The notes: generated by a model not told the origin, from the sequence alone. 64,000 bases of DNA from Lysinibacillus sphaericus OT4b.31 (GCF_000392615.1 NZ_KB933398.1:752391-816390); one strand, 5' to 3'. Counted from the first letter of the stretch, positions 1 through 9,252 are shown. A program made the numbers and translations.

Positions 1-2
1 TG

Positions 3-947
3 ATTGCTCAATTACGGGATTTAATTGGTCAGGTGAAAGAATCTTCCGATCAGATGGCGGCATTTTCGGCTGAACTTTCGGCAAGTGCAGAACAAACAAG
101 TGAGGCAAGTGAACATATTGCATCTGTTACGTTAGAGGTGGCTAGCGGTTCGGACGATCAAATGAGAACAATTATAGAAACATCAGATGTTGTGAATCAA
201 ATGGTACAAGGTGTCCAAACAATAGCTGGAAATTCTACAATCGTTTCTGAGGCTGCTACACAAGCAGAACAACTTTCAGTGGATGGAAATGATATTATTA
301 AAACCGCAGTTCAACAGATGAACTCTATTCAAATATCTATTGGTAGTTTAGATGATGTAATTAGTGGTTTAGGTGAGCGCTCGGCAGAGATTGGACAAAT
401 TGTTGAAGTCATTACAGGTATTGCAGCACAAACCAACCTATTGGCGTTAAATGCAGCAATTGAAGCAGCAAGAGCAGGCGAACATGGAAAAGGATTTGCG
501 GTCGTTTCAGAAGAAGTGCGAAAATTAGCCGAAGAATCGTCTGCGTCGGCACAAAGAATCTCTGAACTAATCACAAGAATTCAAGCAGAAACGAATAAAG
601 CGGTAGATTCCATGCAGTTCACAACGAATGAAGTGAAAACAGGTATTAACAATGTGAACGTTGCAGGTGAATCCTTTGAAAAAATTCAATATGCCATTAA
701 CGAGGTATCTGTTCAAATTCGAGAAGTGTCTACTTCCGTTCAACAGATGGTTGCAGGAGCCGATCAAATGTCCAAATCCATGGCACAAATTAATGGAATT
801 GCCCAAAGCTCCACAGAAGGGACGCAAAATATTTCAGCGGCTACAGAAGAACAGTTAGCCTCTATGCAGGAGATTACTGCATCTACTTCGGCACTTTCTA
901 AAATGGCTGAAGTTCTACAAGAAAAAACAAATACATTCAAAGTGTAA
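3..947 (+). CDS. Methyl-accepting chemotaxis protein, C-terminal part (cut by window edge)
   Basis: The frame is open from the first bases of the window, so only the last 314 residues are seen. They form the long helical signalling domain of a chemotaxis receptor. The conserved hairpin tip that contacts CheA and CheW ([17 protein letters not shown], about residues 140-157) sits near the middle, between Ser/Ala/Glu-rich helices with Gln/Glu pairs typical of methylation sites. The sensor, membrane segments and HAMP domain must lie upstream of the window. The GTG at 33 is not a true start because coding character continues ahead of it. The family is certain; the ligand cannot be told. Confidence 0.95.
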   Translation: MAQLRDLIGQVKESSDQMAAFSAELSASAEQTSEASEHIASVTLEVASGSDDQMRTIIETSDVVNQMVQGVQTIAGNSTIVSEAATQAEQLSVDGNDIIKTAVQQMNSIQISIGSLDDVISGLGERSAEIGQIVEVITGIAAQTNLLALNAAIEAARAGEHGKGFAVVSEEVRKLAEESSASAQRISELITRIQAETNKAVDSMQFTTNEVKTGINNVNVAGESFEKIQYAINEVSVQIREVSTSVQQMVAGADQMSKSMAQINGIAQSSTEGTQNISAATEEQLASMQEITASTSALSKMAEVLQEKTNTFKV

Positions 948-1204
948 AAATTAAAAGATAGAATTAACAGAAACACATGTTCAGGGCTTCGAATTAGTCA
1001 ATGACGTGTATTTTTGTTTGTAATTTAAAATAGCATTCTTAGATGAGTGTGTCGTCATAAATCATAAGTCTTTCAAAAAAAGATAGAAATTAGAAGATAT
1101 AATAAAAGCTTCACGCTTAAAAAGGGTGTCTAATCGAAAGCTGATATGTTGATGCCCCTGTTAAAGCACAACCAATCTATACATTACGAGGATAATTTTT
1201 AAAA

Positions 1205-1238
1205 AAGGAGACATGATGAAGTTTCATCGTGTCTCCTT
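1205..1238. terminator. Bidirectional hairpin terminator
   Basis: A 16-bp stem (AAGGAGACATGATGAA with its complement, one G:U pair) stands directly behind the stop codon of the minus-strand gene at 1245-1559. On the minus strand it is followed by a run of T. The rest of the 948-1244 gap shows no coding frame or recognisable RNA. Confidence 0.75.
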
Positions 1239-1244
1239 CGCATG

Positions 1245-1559
1245 TTAAATAATTTTCACATAAAAATCCTTGCCGTTCATAATTTCAGTAATTTCAAGGT
1301 CGTATGTTGTTTTATAGTAATCATAAATATTGCGTGCCAGACCGGAGTGTCCATTTAAATATGTCCCTTGCTTAATCTCTTTTCGAGGATTATGGAAGTC
1401 AAAATACAAGCGTGAATCGTGGCACATTGTAGCTAAAATGGCTTTGAATTCTTGCTCTTCAATATGAATCCCTCGCGTATATTGGCACTCTCGACGGTAC
1501 GTATCATGTGAGACATTCACAGGTGAGATCTCAGAAATCATTTCGACTTTTCTATTCAA
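1245..1559 (-). CDS. Hypothetical protein, 104 aa
   Basis: I do not recognise this protein. It is soluble, mixed in composition and rich in His, Tyr and charged residues, with no signal peptide, membrane helix or metal-binding Cys cluster. The start is a TTG preceded by AAAGGAG at a 10-base spacing; ATG at codon 7 is the alternative. The good ribosome site, the strong terminator just behind the stop and the lack of a competing frame argue that it is a real single gene. No function is proposed. Confidence 0.6.
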   Translation of the reverse strand: MNRKVEMISEISPVNVSHDTYRRECQYTRGIHIEEQEFKAILATMCHDSRLYFDFHNPRKEIKQGTYLNGHSGLARNIYDYYKTTYDLEITEIMNGKDFYVKII

Positions 1560-1644
1560 ATGTCAACAGCTCCTTTCAAGATTCATGCCATCATACTCTA
1601 TTTAGTTTAGTATATAATTGTCAGAAAATTATATCAATATTTAT

Positions 1645-2199
1645 TTACCAATCCTGTTGTTGAATTTCTTCTGCAATTACTTGTAAGTCATACGCAGTAA
1701 TCATTAAAAGGGTGTAGCCGTTCGTTTCCATATATTTTTCAGCTAGCCTCTTCATATATTTTGGCGAGCCTTCGTTTTCTTCGTCATAGACAAGTAGCAG
1801 TCCGTCTGTGTTTTGAATGATAAATTTGTCCTTTTCAATAAACTGCCATGGAGCCTCGTATGGTTTTTTAGTGACACTCGTTACAAAGTCTGCTTGACTT
1901 ACTATGGACAGATATTTTTCTTTTTTTATATCCTGCCAATTTTTCTCCTGCTCTAAAAATGGTGTAATCACAGCAAGTTTTAATTCGGGAAATTCTTTCT
2001 TTAACATAAGGGCAACCTCTGCGCTCCAAGTTTCTACGCCCTGCTGGCCACTAATAATAACCCATTCTAACCCCTCATCAATTAGTAGACGAAGGCGATT
2101 TTCCAATGCTTTTTTAATGATAGGAATCCCAGGATGTTTGTCATTGAAAATACCGAGCTCGTGCGGTTTGTAGCCTGTTATTATAATTCTTTGTAGCAA
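1645..2199 (-). CDS. ypsA: YpsA family SLOG-domain protein
   Basis: The 184-residue protein matches the YpsA (DUF1273) family: N-terminal IIITGYKPHELGIF, then LDEGLEWVIISGQ-like and VITPFLEQEKNW motifs, and a C-terminal DGLLLVYDEENEGSPKYM segment. This is a Rossmann-like SLOG fold predicted to bind a nucleotide or nucleotide sugar. B. subtilis YpsA has been linked to cell-division and stress phenotypes, but the biochemical activity is unsettled. The frame is open further upstream, but TTG at 2199 is preceded by AGGGGG at a proper spacing and gives the usual family N-terminus, so the 30 upstream codons were rejected. It appears monocistronic. Confidence 0.88.
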   Translation of the reverse strand: MLQRIIITGYKPHELGIFNDKHPGIPIIKKALENRLRLLIDEGLEWVIISGQQGVETWSAEVALMLKKEFPELKLAVITPFLEQEKNWQDIKKEKYLSIVSQADFVTSVTKKPYEAPWQFIEKDKFIIQNTDGLLLVYDEENEGSPKYMKRLAEKYMETNGYTLLMITAYDLQVIAEEIQQQDW

Positions 2200-2450
2200 T
2201 GAAAAGCCCCCTAAGCTGTATATTATGTACAAATAGTATACAGTAGGGGGATGTATGAAAACGACTATGATGTATTTTAGATATTTCATTACATTTAGTA
2301 GATTTTGAGTAGGCGTGGTAGAATCTACTTATCGTCGTTTGGTAAGCAGTATTGTTGGTAGATTTATCCATTTATTTGCTGGGATTATGGAACTGAATGC
2401 TAATTTGTAGTGTTACGTATTTCCAAGAAGTTTTCTGATAGGGTAAGTTT

Positions 2451-2546
2451 TTAAAATGCACAAATAGTAAAAACGACGCCAACAGCTGCGCAAATTCCTA
2501 AAAACCACCATGTATCTGTGAAATCCTCTTTCGTTTCACGATTCAT
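2451..2546 (-). CDS. Small membrane protein, 31 aa, overlapping the DUF418 gene
   Basis: This short frame begins at an ATG lying inside the last codons of the upstream DUF418 gene (11-base overlap), with AAAGGATG ahead of it as a plausible ribosome site. The protein has a charged head (MNRETKEDF) followed by one hydrophobic helix (WWFLGICAAVGVVFTICAF). The overlap suggests translational coupling with the membrane protein gene. No family is recognised. A short frame alone is weak evidence, so the call rests on the overlap, ribosome site and clear single-helix layout. Confidence 0.5.
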   Translation of the reverse strand: MNRETKEDFTDTWWFLGICAAVGVVFTICAF

Positions 2547-3702
2547 TTAAAGTACATCCTTTCTGTTTCGTTTGCCCACTCCATGACCAATTCGTCCATA
2601 TCCTCAGTACGGTTTCGAACGGACCGCGTTTAAATTTCTTTAAATAAGTAATACTAAAAATGCATTGTAAGCTATAGAGTACAACCCCAAATACGATGCC
2701 GCCAAATACGCCTAATTTGCTATATAAACCGAGGCCATATCCGTAAAATATTGTCGTACAAATGATTGTTTGCATTAAATAATTGGTCATCGATAACTTG
2801 CCAACACTTTCAAAAGCAGGTGAAAGAAGCTGTATAGGTCGAGTATTAAAGAGTAATGCTACTAAGCATACATAGCCTACTGCTAATAGCTGTGAACCAC
2901 CCATTTGTAACATGCCGGAAAAATTATTTTCTATAAAGCTAAATGCTTTACAAGCGAGTCCTAATGGAACTAAAATTGCTCCTGAAATGTACCATTTCTG
3001 TTCTTTTTGCATATTTTCAAACGCATGTATTTTAGCGAGCCCCATACCAAATAAAAACAATGGTGCATAAAATAACGGTGCAAAAATAAAGATGATGATT
3101 ATAAAAAAAGGATCGTCTAATCCAGGAGGCATAACATTTGCACGGAAATCATATATGTCTAGGTAGCTCCCGTTTGCATAAGTTGCATCTGCCTTTTCAA
3201 TATAGGTAGTAAGTTCGTTCTGTTCTTTTTTTGCTATCTCCGTAGGACCGAACGTTAAAGCTGTAGTAAGTAAAAATAATACACCGCACCATATAAATAA
3301 TGTTTTTGGTTTACGATTAATGAACGGAATTAAAAATAATGTCATACAGCCATAAGATAATAAAATATCGCCTTCCCATAAAAACGATGAGTGGAGCCAA
3401 CCGATGACAATTAGCCCAATTGAGCGACGCAGAATGGACCATCGACTTTTATTTTTCTTTTTTCGGACTGATTCAATAAATTTAATAAGAGAAAATCCAA
3501 ACAAAATGGTGAAAATCGGCATAAATGAGCCCTCAATGAAGACTTTTACAAAATATAATGCACCGTTATCTAATGTTGATAAATTTTCTAACTCATCTTT
3601 GCCATACATTCCAAATTGGAAAATAAGCAGATTAGCCATCAAAATCCCAAACAAACTCAATCCACGCATACTATCAATGAAGGTAACACGATTTGTTGTC
3701 AT
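2536..3702 (-). CDS. DUF418 (YeiB-like) integral membrane protein
   Basis: A 388-residue multi-pass membrane protein of the DUF418/YeiB group. The N-terminal RVTFIDSMRGLSLFGILMANL is the family hallmark, and the C-terminal part (SVGKLSMTNYLMQTIICTTI and the helices after it) is the DUF418 domain proper. About ten hydrophobic helices can be drawn. Related proteins resemble membrane acyltransferases, but no reaction is established. ATG at 3702 follows AAGGAG at a spacing of 11. The gene lies divergent from the two-component system at 3807, which might control it (inference from position only). Confidence 0.85.
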   Translation of the reverse strand: MTTNRVTFIDSMRGLSLFGILMANLLIFQFGMYGKDELENLSTLDNGALYFVKVFIEGSFMPIFTILFGFSLIKFIESVRKKKNKSRWSILRRSIGLIVIGWLHSSFLWEGDILLSYGCMTLFLIPFINRKPKTLFIWCGVLFLLTTALTFGPTEIAKKEQNELTTYIEKADATYANGSYLDIYDFRANVMPPGLDDPFFIIIIFIFAPLFYAPLFLFGMGLAKIHAFENMQKEQKWYISGAILVPLGLACKAFSFIENNFSGMLQMGGSQLLAVGYVCLVALLFNTRPIQLLSPAFESVGKLSMTNYLMQTIICTTIFYGYGLGLYSKLGVFGGIVFGVVLYSLQCIFSITYLKKFKRGPFETVLRIWTNWSWSGQTKQKGCTLNES

Positions 3703-3806
3703 TTGCGTTTTATCTCCTTAATTGGTTAACTTATACATAGAGTAATAGTAAAATCTTATAGGGATATAATGACTACCTTAAAGTAATCTTAAAAGTTGGT
3801 GATAAT

Positions 3807-4508
3807 ATGAAAAATGCGAAAATTTTAGTGTTAGAAGATGAACGAGCTATAGCGGAAATGATAGACATCATTTTGCGCAAAGAAGGAATCGACAACATTA
3901 CACTTTGTGGCACTGTTCAAGATACTATGAGGGAAATAGCAAGCGGGAAATTTGATTTTTATCTGTTAGATATCATGTTGCCGGATGGCAGTGGCTTAGA
4001 AATGGCAAAGCATATACGCGAAAAAACGGATGCACCAATATTCTTTTTAACTGCAAAGAGTAGTGATGCTGATAAACTGCGAGGCTTTATGAATGGTGCA
4101 GATGACTATATTACGAAACCATTTAATCCGCTAGAGCTTGTGGCGAGGGTAAAAGTACATCTTACACGTTATATGAAGAAAAGTGAGGATGTGCAGGAGG
4201 GACATATATATACTTGTAATCGTTTTGTGTTTAATATGGATGCAGCGGAGCTCGCAGTTGATGGTAAAAAGGATATTATTAGTGGTAGGTTATTTCATTT
4301 GCTGAAATATCTATGTGAAAATACAGGGCAAGTATTATCAAAGGAACAAATTTATGAACGTGTGTGGGGAGATTATATATTCGATGATAATACGGTGATG
4401 GTTCATATTCGTAAACTACGTGAAAAGATAGAAGTAGATCCAGGTAAGCCAAGTTGTATTGTCACAGTTAGAGGAATTGGCTATAAGCTCAATGGAGATG
4501 TGCAGTGA
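3807..4508 (+). CDS. OmpR/PhoB-family response regulator
   Basis: The 233-residue protein has an N-terminal receiver domain with the acidic pocket (E10-D11), phosphoacceptor D55 (LLDIMLPDGSG), Thr in FFLTAK and Lys in ITKPFNP. The C-terminal winged-helix DNA-binding domain includes LSKEQIYERVWG and VMVHIRKLREKIE. It should be phosphorylated by the adjacent kinase, whose gene overlaps its stop codon, and then control transcription. The target is unknown; the divergent DUF418 membrane protein gene is a candidate by position. Confidence 0.95.
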   Translation: MKNAKILVLEDERAIAEMIDIILRKEGIDNITLCGTVQDTMREIASGKFDFYLLDIMLPDGSGLEMAKHIREKTDAPIFFLTAKSSDADKLRGFMNGADDYITKPFNPLELVARVKVHLTRYMKKSEDVQEGHIYTCNRFVFNMDAAELAVDGKKDIISGRLFHLLKYLCENTGQVLSKEQIYERVWGDYIFDDNTVMVHIRKLREKIEVDPGKPSCIVTVRGIGYKLNGDVQ

Positions 4509-6154
4509 TGAAACCATCAAGGAGATTAACACTGCGCTTTGTATCGTATTTCACAGTATTTTATTTATTAATTATTTTGGGTTTTATTGTAAGTCTGTTA
4601 TTTTTCGCATTTTTTATCAATAAACGCGTCGGTGATAATATTCATACCATGACTTCCTATGAAATTGTAGATGACGCAGTAATAAAGGATGGGAAATCAG
4701 TGCGAATTGCGGACTATTTAGTAGAACGTGCTGAGGAGAATCTAGGGCAGTTATATTTAATCAATCAATCAATGGACATAGTGGATTATACAGGCGATAC
4801 ATGCGAACTTTGCGGAATTGCTGATAGTGAAATTATGTCTCTTGAACGATCAGGTATGCATACATGGGAACTATCTAAATATTACTTATTATTTTTACCT
4901 ACTTCACTTGTGCAGCCTCTTTTTGACGAGACATATAGTGTTTGGCAAAAAAATGAGGACATGCCTGCAGACTTGCTCCAGCGTTTAAATGATAATAAGG
5001 CTTCTATAGAGCTTTATAATGATCGATGGAAGCGCGTAAAAGTTATTGGCGAAAGCTATAAAAAACTGAATAAACCTGAATTATTAGAAGAAAATTATGA
5101 CATTTTCGAACAGCAAGAACTTATTCAAAGTGCAACACTAGCGGATGGAACAACACTTGTTGTGCGCATGCCGAATCCAGCCTATAAACCTTTTGAAGAA
5201 CCTTTTAATAAAGCGATGCTTCTTTTTGTAGCGATTTTTTTCGGAGGACATATTATCTTGTTAATTGGCGTCATTTTCTTATCCATAGGGATTTCACGCC
5301 AATTTGTTCGACCGCTTGTATACGTTATTTCACGGATTGAACAACTCGCGCAATTTGATTACCGGAAATTGAGTGATAAGAAAGTTCATCACCAGAAGAC
5401 AGGGAAATTGAAGCGTAAATTTAAATTATTCCAACCTGTCGATGAATCGCTCAATCATTTATCGGACCGACTTGCCTCTAATGAAAGACAAATTAAGCAA
5501 TCTGAACAATTACGTGAAGAATGGATTACGGGACTATCACATGATTTAAAGACACCTCTAAGCTCTATTTACGGTTATTCAACAATGTTGGCTTCAGGTG
5601 ATTATGAGTGGACGAATGATGAAATGCGTACGTTTGCGCAAACCATGCAGGAAAAAGCTACATATATGGATGCACTCATTCAAGATTTAACCTATACGTA
5701 TCAATTGAAAAATAAAGCGATAAAGCTTGATAAGGTATCGCTACCACTAAATACGTGGTTACTACAGTTTGCAGACAAACAGGTGTGTGTGCATGTTCAT
5801 GGGGATGTCATACTGGATGCAGATGAACTTCTTTTAAAGCGTATTTTAGATAATTTAATTACAAACGCCAAGAAGTATACGCCGAATGGCACGAAGGTAA
5901 GTGTTGAGGCGCAAAATACGCAAGAAGGCGTCATGTTGACAATTGCTGACCAAGGTCCAGGAATTCCACAAACGGAACTAGATAACTTGTTTGAGCGCTA
6001 CTATCGAGGAACAAATACAACGGATGATACAACGGGTACTGGTCTAGGATTAGCGATTACAAAACAATTAATTGATTTGCATAATGGGACAATTCGCGTG
6101 AATTCAGATGCAACAGGTACTATTTTTGTTGTGAAATTTTCGTGTGGACTATAA
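4505..6154 (+). CDS. Membrane sensor histidine kinase
   Basis: The 549-residue kinase has a membrane helix near residues 14-38, an extracytoplasmic sensor region of about 200 residues, a second helix near 240-262, a linker/HAMP region, the HisKA helix with phosphoacceptor His346 (GLSHDLKTPLSSIYGY) and an ATPase domain with N box (NLITNAKKYTPNG), G1 (DQGPGIP) and G2 (GTGLGLAI). The extracellular part contains a CELCG motif that could bind metal or form a disulphide. GTG at 4505 or ATG at 4508 overlaps the regulator stop, so the two are co-translated. The signal is unknown. Confidence 0.95.
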   Translation: MMKPSRRLTLRFVSYFTVFYLLIILGFIVSLLFFAFFINKRVGDNIHTMTSYEIVDDAVIKDGKSVRIADYLVERAEENLGQLYLINQSMDIVDYTGDTCELCGIADSEIMSLERSGMHTWELSKYYLLFLPTSLVQPLFDETYSVWQKNEDMPADLLQRLNDNKASIELYNDRWKRVKVIGESYKKLNKPELLEENYDIFEQQELIQSATLADGTTLVVRMPNPAYKPFEEPFNKAMLLFVAIFFGGHIILLIGVIFLSIGISRQFVRPLVYVISRIEQLAQFDYRKLSDKKVHHQKTGKLKRKFKLFQPVDESLNHLSDRLASNERQIKQSEQLREEWITGLSHDLKTPLSSIYGYSTMLASGDYEWTNDEMRTFAQTMQEKATYMDALIQDLTYTYQLKNKAIKLDKVSLPLNTWLLQFADKQVCVHVHGDVILDADELLLKRILDNLITNAKKYTPNGTKVSVEAQNTQEGVMLTIADQGPGIPQTELDNLFERYYRGTNTTDDTTGTGLGLAITKQLIDLHNGTIRVNSDATGTIFVVKFSCGL

Positions 6155-6180
6155 CACATAAATGTTTGAAAAGAAAACAT

Positions 6181-6353
6181 GGGGCTGTTCGAAAAGTTCT
6201 TTAAACAATAACGATTATCTTGCTTTATGGCTGAAGTTTCACTTACGCTTTCGCCACAAATACGATTCGCAGAAATCTTCGCATGTTTTTTGTATTGGAA
6301 AAAATAGTATGCCGAAGGTACTCCTAGGCATACTATTATTTTGGGACAGCCCT
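6181..6353. repeat. MITE-like element with imperfect terminal inverted repeats
   Basis: The segment starts with GGGGCTGTTCGAAAA and ends with TTTTGGGACAGCCC, which match as inverted repeats at 12 of 14 positions. An internal hairpin (TAGTATGCC with GGCATACTA, 6305-6335) lies near the right end. A 74-codon open frame across it has no protein-like character. It may be a miniature non-autonomous element or simply a large terminator region between the convergent kinase and TetR genes. Confidence 0.4.
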
Positions 6354-6393
6354 GACTTTTTTCTCACTAGCCGTTCAAAGCACTAGCGGTTTG

Positions 6394-7302
6394 TTATTTT
6401 TTGCTACAGCGCTCAGAAGGGTGTTCAATTTTTACGTAACGCCATAAATTATTGGCGATATCACGCGCCTCTGCAACGTGTTCGGTTCCAACGAATGCTT
6501 TTCTGAAAGGTGTAAGTAATGATTCAATAATAAAGAGCTTAGGCTTCTTTTGCTGTAATTCTTCCATTAAAAAAGTAGCAAACTCTAAACCTTCAATCGT
6601 TTCATCCTTCGATAATCCCTTCGTAAAACCTTGTAGTTGTTCGAGTACCATTTCTTTACTGACTGAACGATAATTCACGACATTTTGTATAGCATTAATC
6701 ATCTCAACACTTATAATGATATCTTTTGACTCCAACATTGCGGGTATAATTACACTAATATTGCGTAATGCAACACGTACAATTGCTTCTCGATTAATAT
6801 ATTTGTAGTCAGAAATTAAAACTGCACGTAAGGAGAGGTTAATCATACCAAGTGTTTGTACCGCACACTCATAGCTCATCGGACTAATTTCTTCGCCAAA
6901 AACTTGTACAAGTCTATTAGCAAGCCACTCTAGCTCCTGTAAGTGATAGTTTATAATGATTTTCTTTAGTTCATTATCCCGCGAATGAAAAATGGATTCG
7001 AAAATTTGAATAAGATTGTGCTCGCGATTGACATACATGAGCACGGCAACTTGCTGTGTTAATACTTCCAAATCGGTCGGATCTTTGCCGTAAAGAAGCT
7101 CATGGCGACGATTGCTTGCTTCCTCACGCCCCTCATCTAGAATGGCAATTAAGCATTCGTTTTTTGAAGCGAAATGATTATAAAATGTGCCCTTAGATAT
7201 TTTAGCTGCACTAATAATATCGTTAATGGAGGTATCCACGAATCCTTTTTCTATAAAAAGTTCACGAGCGGAAGTAAGTATTTGTCTTTTTCTTTTGTTC
7301 AT
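6394..7302 (-). CDS. TetR-family transcriptional regulator, long form
   Basis: The 302-residue protein begins with a typical TetR DNA-binding domain: ARELFIEKGFVDTSINDI, then the recognition region AAKISKGTFYNHFASK. The ligand-binding part is about 100 residues longer than in usual TetR proteins (about 190 residues), so it may contain extra helices. It is divergent from the drug exporter at 7460, with 157 bases between them. That is the standard layout for a repressor of an efflux gene, and this regulation is inferred from the layout. Confidence 0.9.
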   Translation of the reverse strand: MNKRKRQILTSARELFIEKGFVDTSINDIISAAKISKGTFYNHFASKNECLIAILDEGREEASNRRHELLYGKDPTDLEVLTQQVAVLMYVNREHNLIQIFESIFHSRDNELKKIIINYHLQELEWLANRLVQVFGEEISPMSYECAVQTLGMINLSLRAVLISDYKYINREAIVRVALRNISVIIPAMLESKDIIISVEMINAIQNVVNYRSVSKEMVLEQLQGFTKGLSKDETIEGLEFATFLMEELQQKKPKLFIIESLLTPFRKAFVGTEHVAEARDIANNLWRYVKIEHPSERCSKK

Positions 7303-7389
7303 AACCTCACCTTTTTTAATTTATTATACTATCATTCTATAATGAAAACGCTTATATATCAATGTTTTTAAATTTCTTAATCTAAATTG

Positions 7390-7418
7390 TTGAAAAAAGT
7401 AGACTACGAGTATAAAAT
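7390..7418 (+). promoter_or_regulatory. Sigma-A promoter of the DHA2 exporter, with a short palindrome in the spacer
   Basis: TTGAAA (7390-7395) and TAAAAT (7413-7418) are 17 bases apart, 42 bases ahead of the exporter start codon. The spacer holds the palindrome GTAGACTAC, a candidate binding site for the divergent TetR regulator, although no longer symmetric operator is visible. Confidence 0.6.
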
Positions 7419-7459
7419 AAGTTTTATCTTAAACAACAAGAAAGAATTGAGGGATATAA

Positions 7460-8974
7460 ATGAATAATGACTTAACAATGAAAAAGCCCCCTTATGGCAT
7501 GATTGCTATTTTATTTGTGGGTGCTTTTGTTGCTTTTCTTAACAACACATTGTTAAATGTTGCGTTGCCAACCATAATGAATGATTTTGGTATCACGTAC
7601 GCAAAAGTACAATGGCTTGCAACAGGTTACATGCTTGTAAGTGGTATCCTAGTACCAGCTTCAGCATTTTTCGTAACACGCTTTAAAAATAGACATCTAT
7701 TTATAACAGCGATGACAATATTTACAATTGGTACAATCATGGCTGGCTTTGCGCCGAACTTTGGCGTGCTATTAGCCGGTCGTATGGTGCAAGCAGCAGG
7801 GGCTTCAAGTATGTCACCCCTTTTAATGAATGTAATGCTGACGAGCTTCCCAAAAGAAAAACGTGGAGCAGCAATGGGGATTTTTGGTTTAGTTATGATT
7901 GCAGCACCTGCCATTGGCCCAACATTGTCAGGTTGGATTGTGGAACATCATGATTGGCGCATGCTATTCCAAATGATTATTCCATTTGCAATTATTAGTT
8001 TACTATTCGGTGTGTGGAAATTAGAAAACGTGATGGAGACACGTGAAGTTCATTTAGATTTCCCTTCCGTAATATTATCGACAGTTGCATTTGGTGGTAT
8101 TCTTTATGGTTTTAGTACAGCAGGGGATAAAGGATGGTCTAGTCCTTGGGTGTACGGTACAATTTCGATTGGTTTTATTTCTTTAATTATTTTCATTTTT
8201 AAACAATTACGTATGGAAGAGCCTTTACTTGAATTACGTATTTACAAATATCCGATGTTTGCACTTAGCTCGGCTATTTCTGTGATTGTTTCGATGGCGA
8301 TGTTCTCTGGGATGATTTTAACACCGGCTTATGTACAATCAATTCGTGGAATTGAACCATTTGAAGCGGGCTTAATGATGCTTCCGGGGGCACTTGTGAT
8401 GGGTATTATGTCGCCAATTACAGGTAAGCTTTTTGATAAATTCGGACCGCGCGTTTTAGCGATCATTGGTTTAACAATTACAACTCTTGCAACATTCGGT
8501 TTAACTAAATTGACAATGGATTCTAGCTATACATTTATCGTATCGATGTACTCAATACGTATGTTAGGTATGTCAATGGTAATGATGCCAATTATGACAA
8601 ATGGGTTAAATCAATTACCGCAAATCATGAATCCACATGGTACGGCTATCAATAATACCTTACAACAAGTAGCAGGAGCGATTGGTAGTGCAGTGTTGGT
8701 TACATTTATGAACAACCGTACGAAAGCAACGGCGGCAGACTTAATCGCAGAAGCACAAGCGAAAGCTGCTCAATCTGGTGTTGTACCATCAGCTGAGCAA
8801 ATGCAACAAATGCAAGATCAGATTATGCAAACAGCCTTATTAGATGGTATTACACATTCATTCTTAATCGCGGCTGTAGTAACAGTATTAGCACTTGTGC
8901 TAGCGTTCTTCTTAAAACGCGTAAATGTTGAAAGTGCGGCAGCTACAATGGATTTGAAAAAACCAACAAATTAA
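7460..8974 (+). CDS. DHA2-family MFS multidrug efflux transporter (EmrB/QacA/LmrB type)
   Basis: The 504-residue protein has about 14 membrane helices, the size and layout of DHA2 proton-driven drug exporters. Family features include FLNNTLLNVALPTI in helix 1, QWLATGYMLVSGILVP in helix 2, GRMVQAAGASSMSPLL in helix 4 and the helix 5 segment MIAAPAIGPTLSGWI. The cytoplasmic loop near residues 430-460 is rich in Gln and Ala (AEQMQQMQDQIMQ). GAGGG stands before the ATG. Expression is probably controlled by the divergent TetR gene. The exported compound is not known. Confidence 0.93.
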   Translation: MNNDLTMKKPPYGMIAILFVGAFVAFLNNTLLNVALPTIMNDFGITYAKVQWLATGYMLVSGILVPASAFFVTRFKNRHLFITAMTIFTIGTIMAGFAPNFGVLLAGRMVQAAGASSMSPLLMNVMLTSFPKEKRGAAMGIFGLVMIAAPAIGPTLSGWIVEHHDWRMLFQMIIPFAIISLLFGVWKLENVMETREVHLDFPSVILSTVAFGGILYGFSTAGDKGWSSPWVYGTISIGFISLIIFIFKQLRMEEPLLELRIYKYPMFALSSAISVIVSMAMFSGMILTPAYVQSIRGIEPFEAGLMMLPGALVMGIMSPITGKLFDKFGPRVLAIIGLTITTLATFGLTKLTMDSSYTFIVSMYSIRMLGMSMVMMPIMTNGLNQLPQIMNPHGTAINNTLQQVAGAIGSAVLVTFMNNRTKATAADLIAEAQAKAAQSGVVPSAEQMQQMQDQIMQTALLDGITHSFLIAAVVTVLALVLAFFLKRVNVESAAATMDLKKPTN

Positions 8975-9032
8975 TAATTTTATTTAACTTTAAATCTATA
9001 ATCAAAAATAACACGTTCTTAGGACGGGGTCA

Positions 9033-9078
9033 GACAGTAAACAAACTCAAAAAATGGAGTTTGTTTACTGTCTTTTTT
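9033..9078 (+). terminator. Intrinsic terminator at the head of fold-back repeat copy 1
   Basis: A perfect 16-bp stem (GACAGTAAACAAACTC and its complement) with an 8-base loop is followed by TTTTTT. It lies 58 bases behind the exporter stop codon. Closely related sequence precedes the other repeat copies at 14549 and 45828, so the terminator travels with, or is part of, that repeat family. Confidence 0.8.
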
Positions 9079-9100
9079 CTTTTCAAATAGAAGTTTATAT

Positions 9101-9165
9101 GAACCCGTTGATTTGCGCTACGGCGGACGCTTTTCGCGGGCAGGGCTTCAGGCTCCTCGTCGCCA
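9101..9165 (+). repeat. Fold-back repeat family, copy 1 (right end missing)
   Basis: The core beginning GAACCCGTTGATTTGCGCTA continues through a CGGCGGACGC segment to CGCGGG. Related cores occur at 14602, 27431, 45896 and 46067. Intact copies end with AATCAAC, the complement of their GTTGATT head. Here that end is absent and the sequence runs into a dehydrogenase remnant. Confidence 0.7.
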
Positions 9166-9180
9166 CGCTCTGTCTTGTTT

Positions 9181-9252
9181 TTAGCTAGTGATGAAGCAAG
9201 TTTTGTTAATGGGACAACCCTTCTTGTTGATGGGGGATATACAGCGCATTAA
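9181..9252 (+). pseudogene. Remnant of a short-chain dehydrogenase/reductase (C-terminus only)
   Basis: Twenty-three in-frame codons ending in TAA encode a textbook SDR C-terminus (ASDEASFVNGTTLLVDGGYT). Everything upstream has been replaced by the fold-back repeat, so the catalytic YxxxK and the nucleotide-binding motif are missing. It is not expected to be expressed. The abrupt junction between repeat and coding sequence at about 9166-9180 marks an insertion-deletion event. Confidence 0.75.

Noticed and set aside
6162-6386. 74-codon plus-strand frame
   Set aside because: It crosses the inverted-repeat element, has no ribosome site and its composition is not protein-like.
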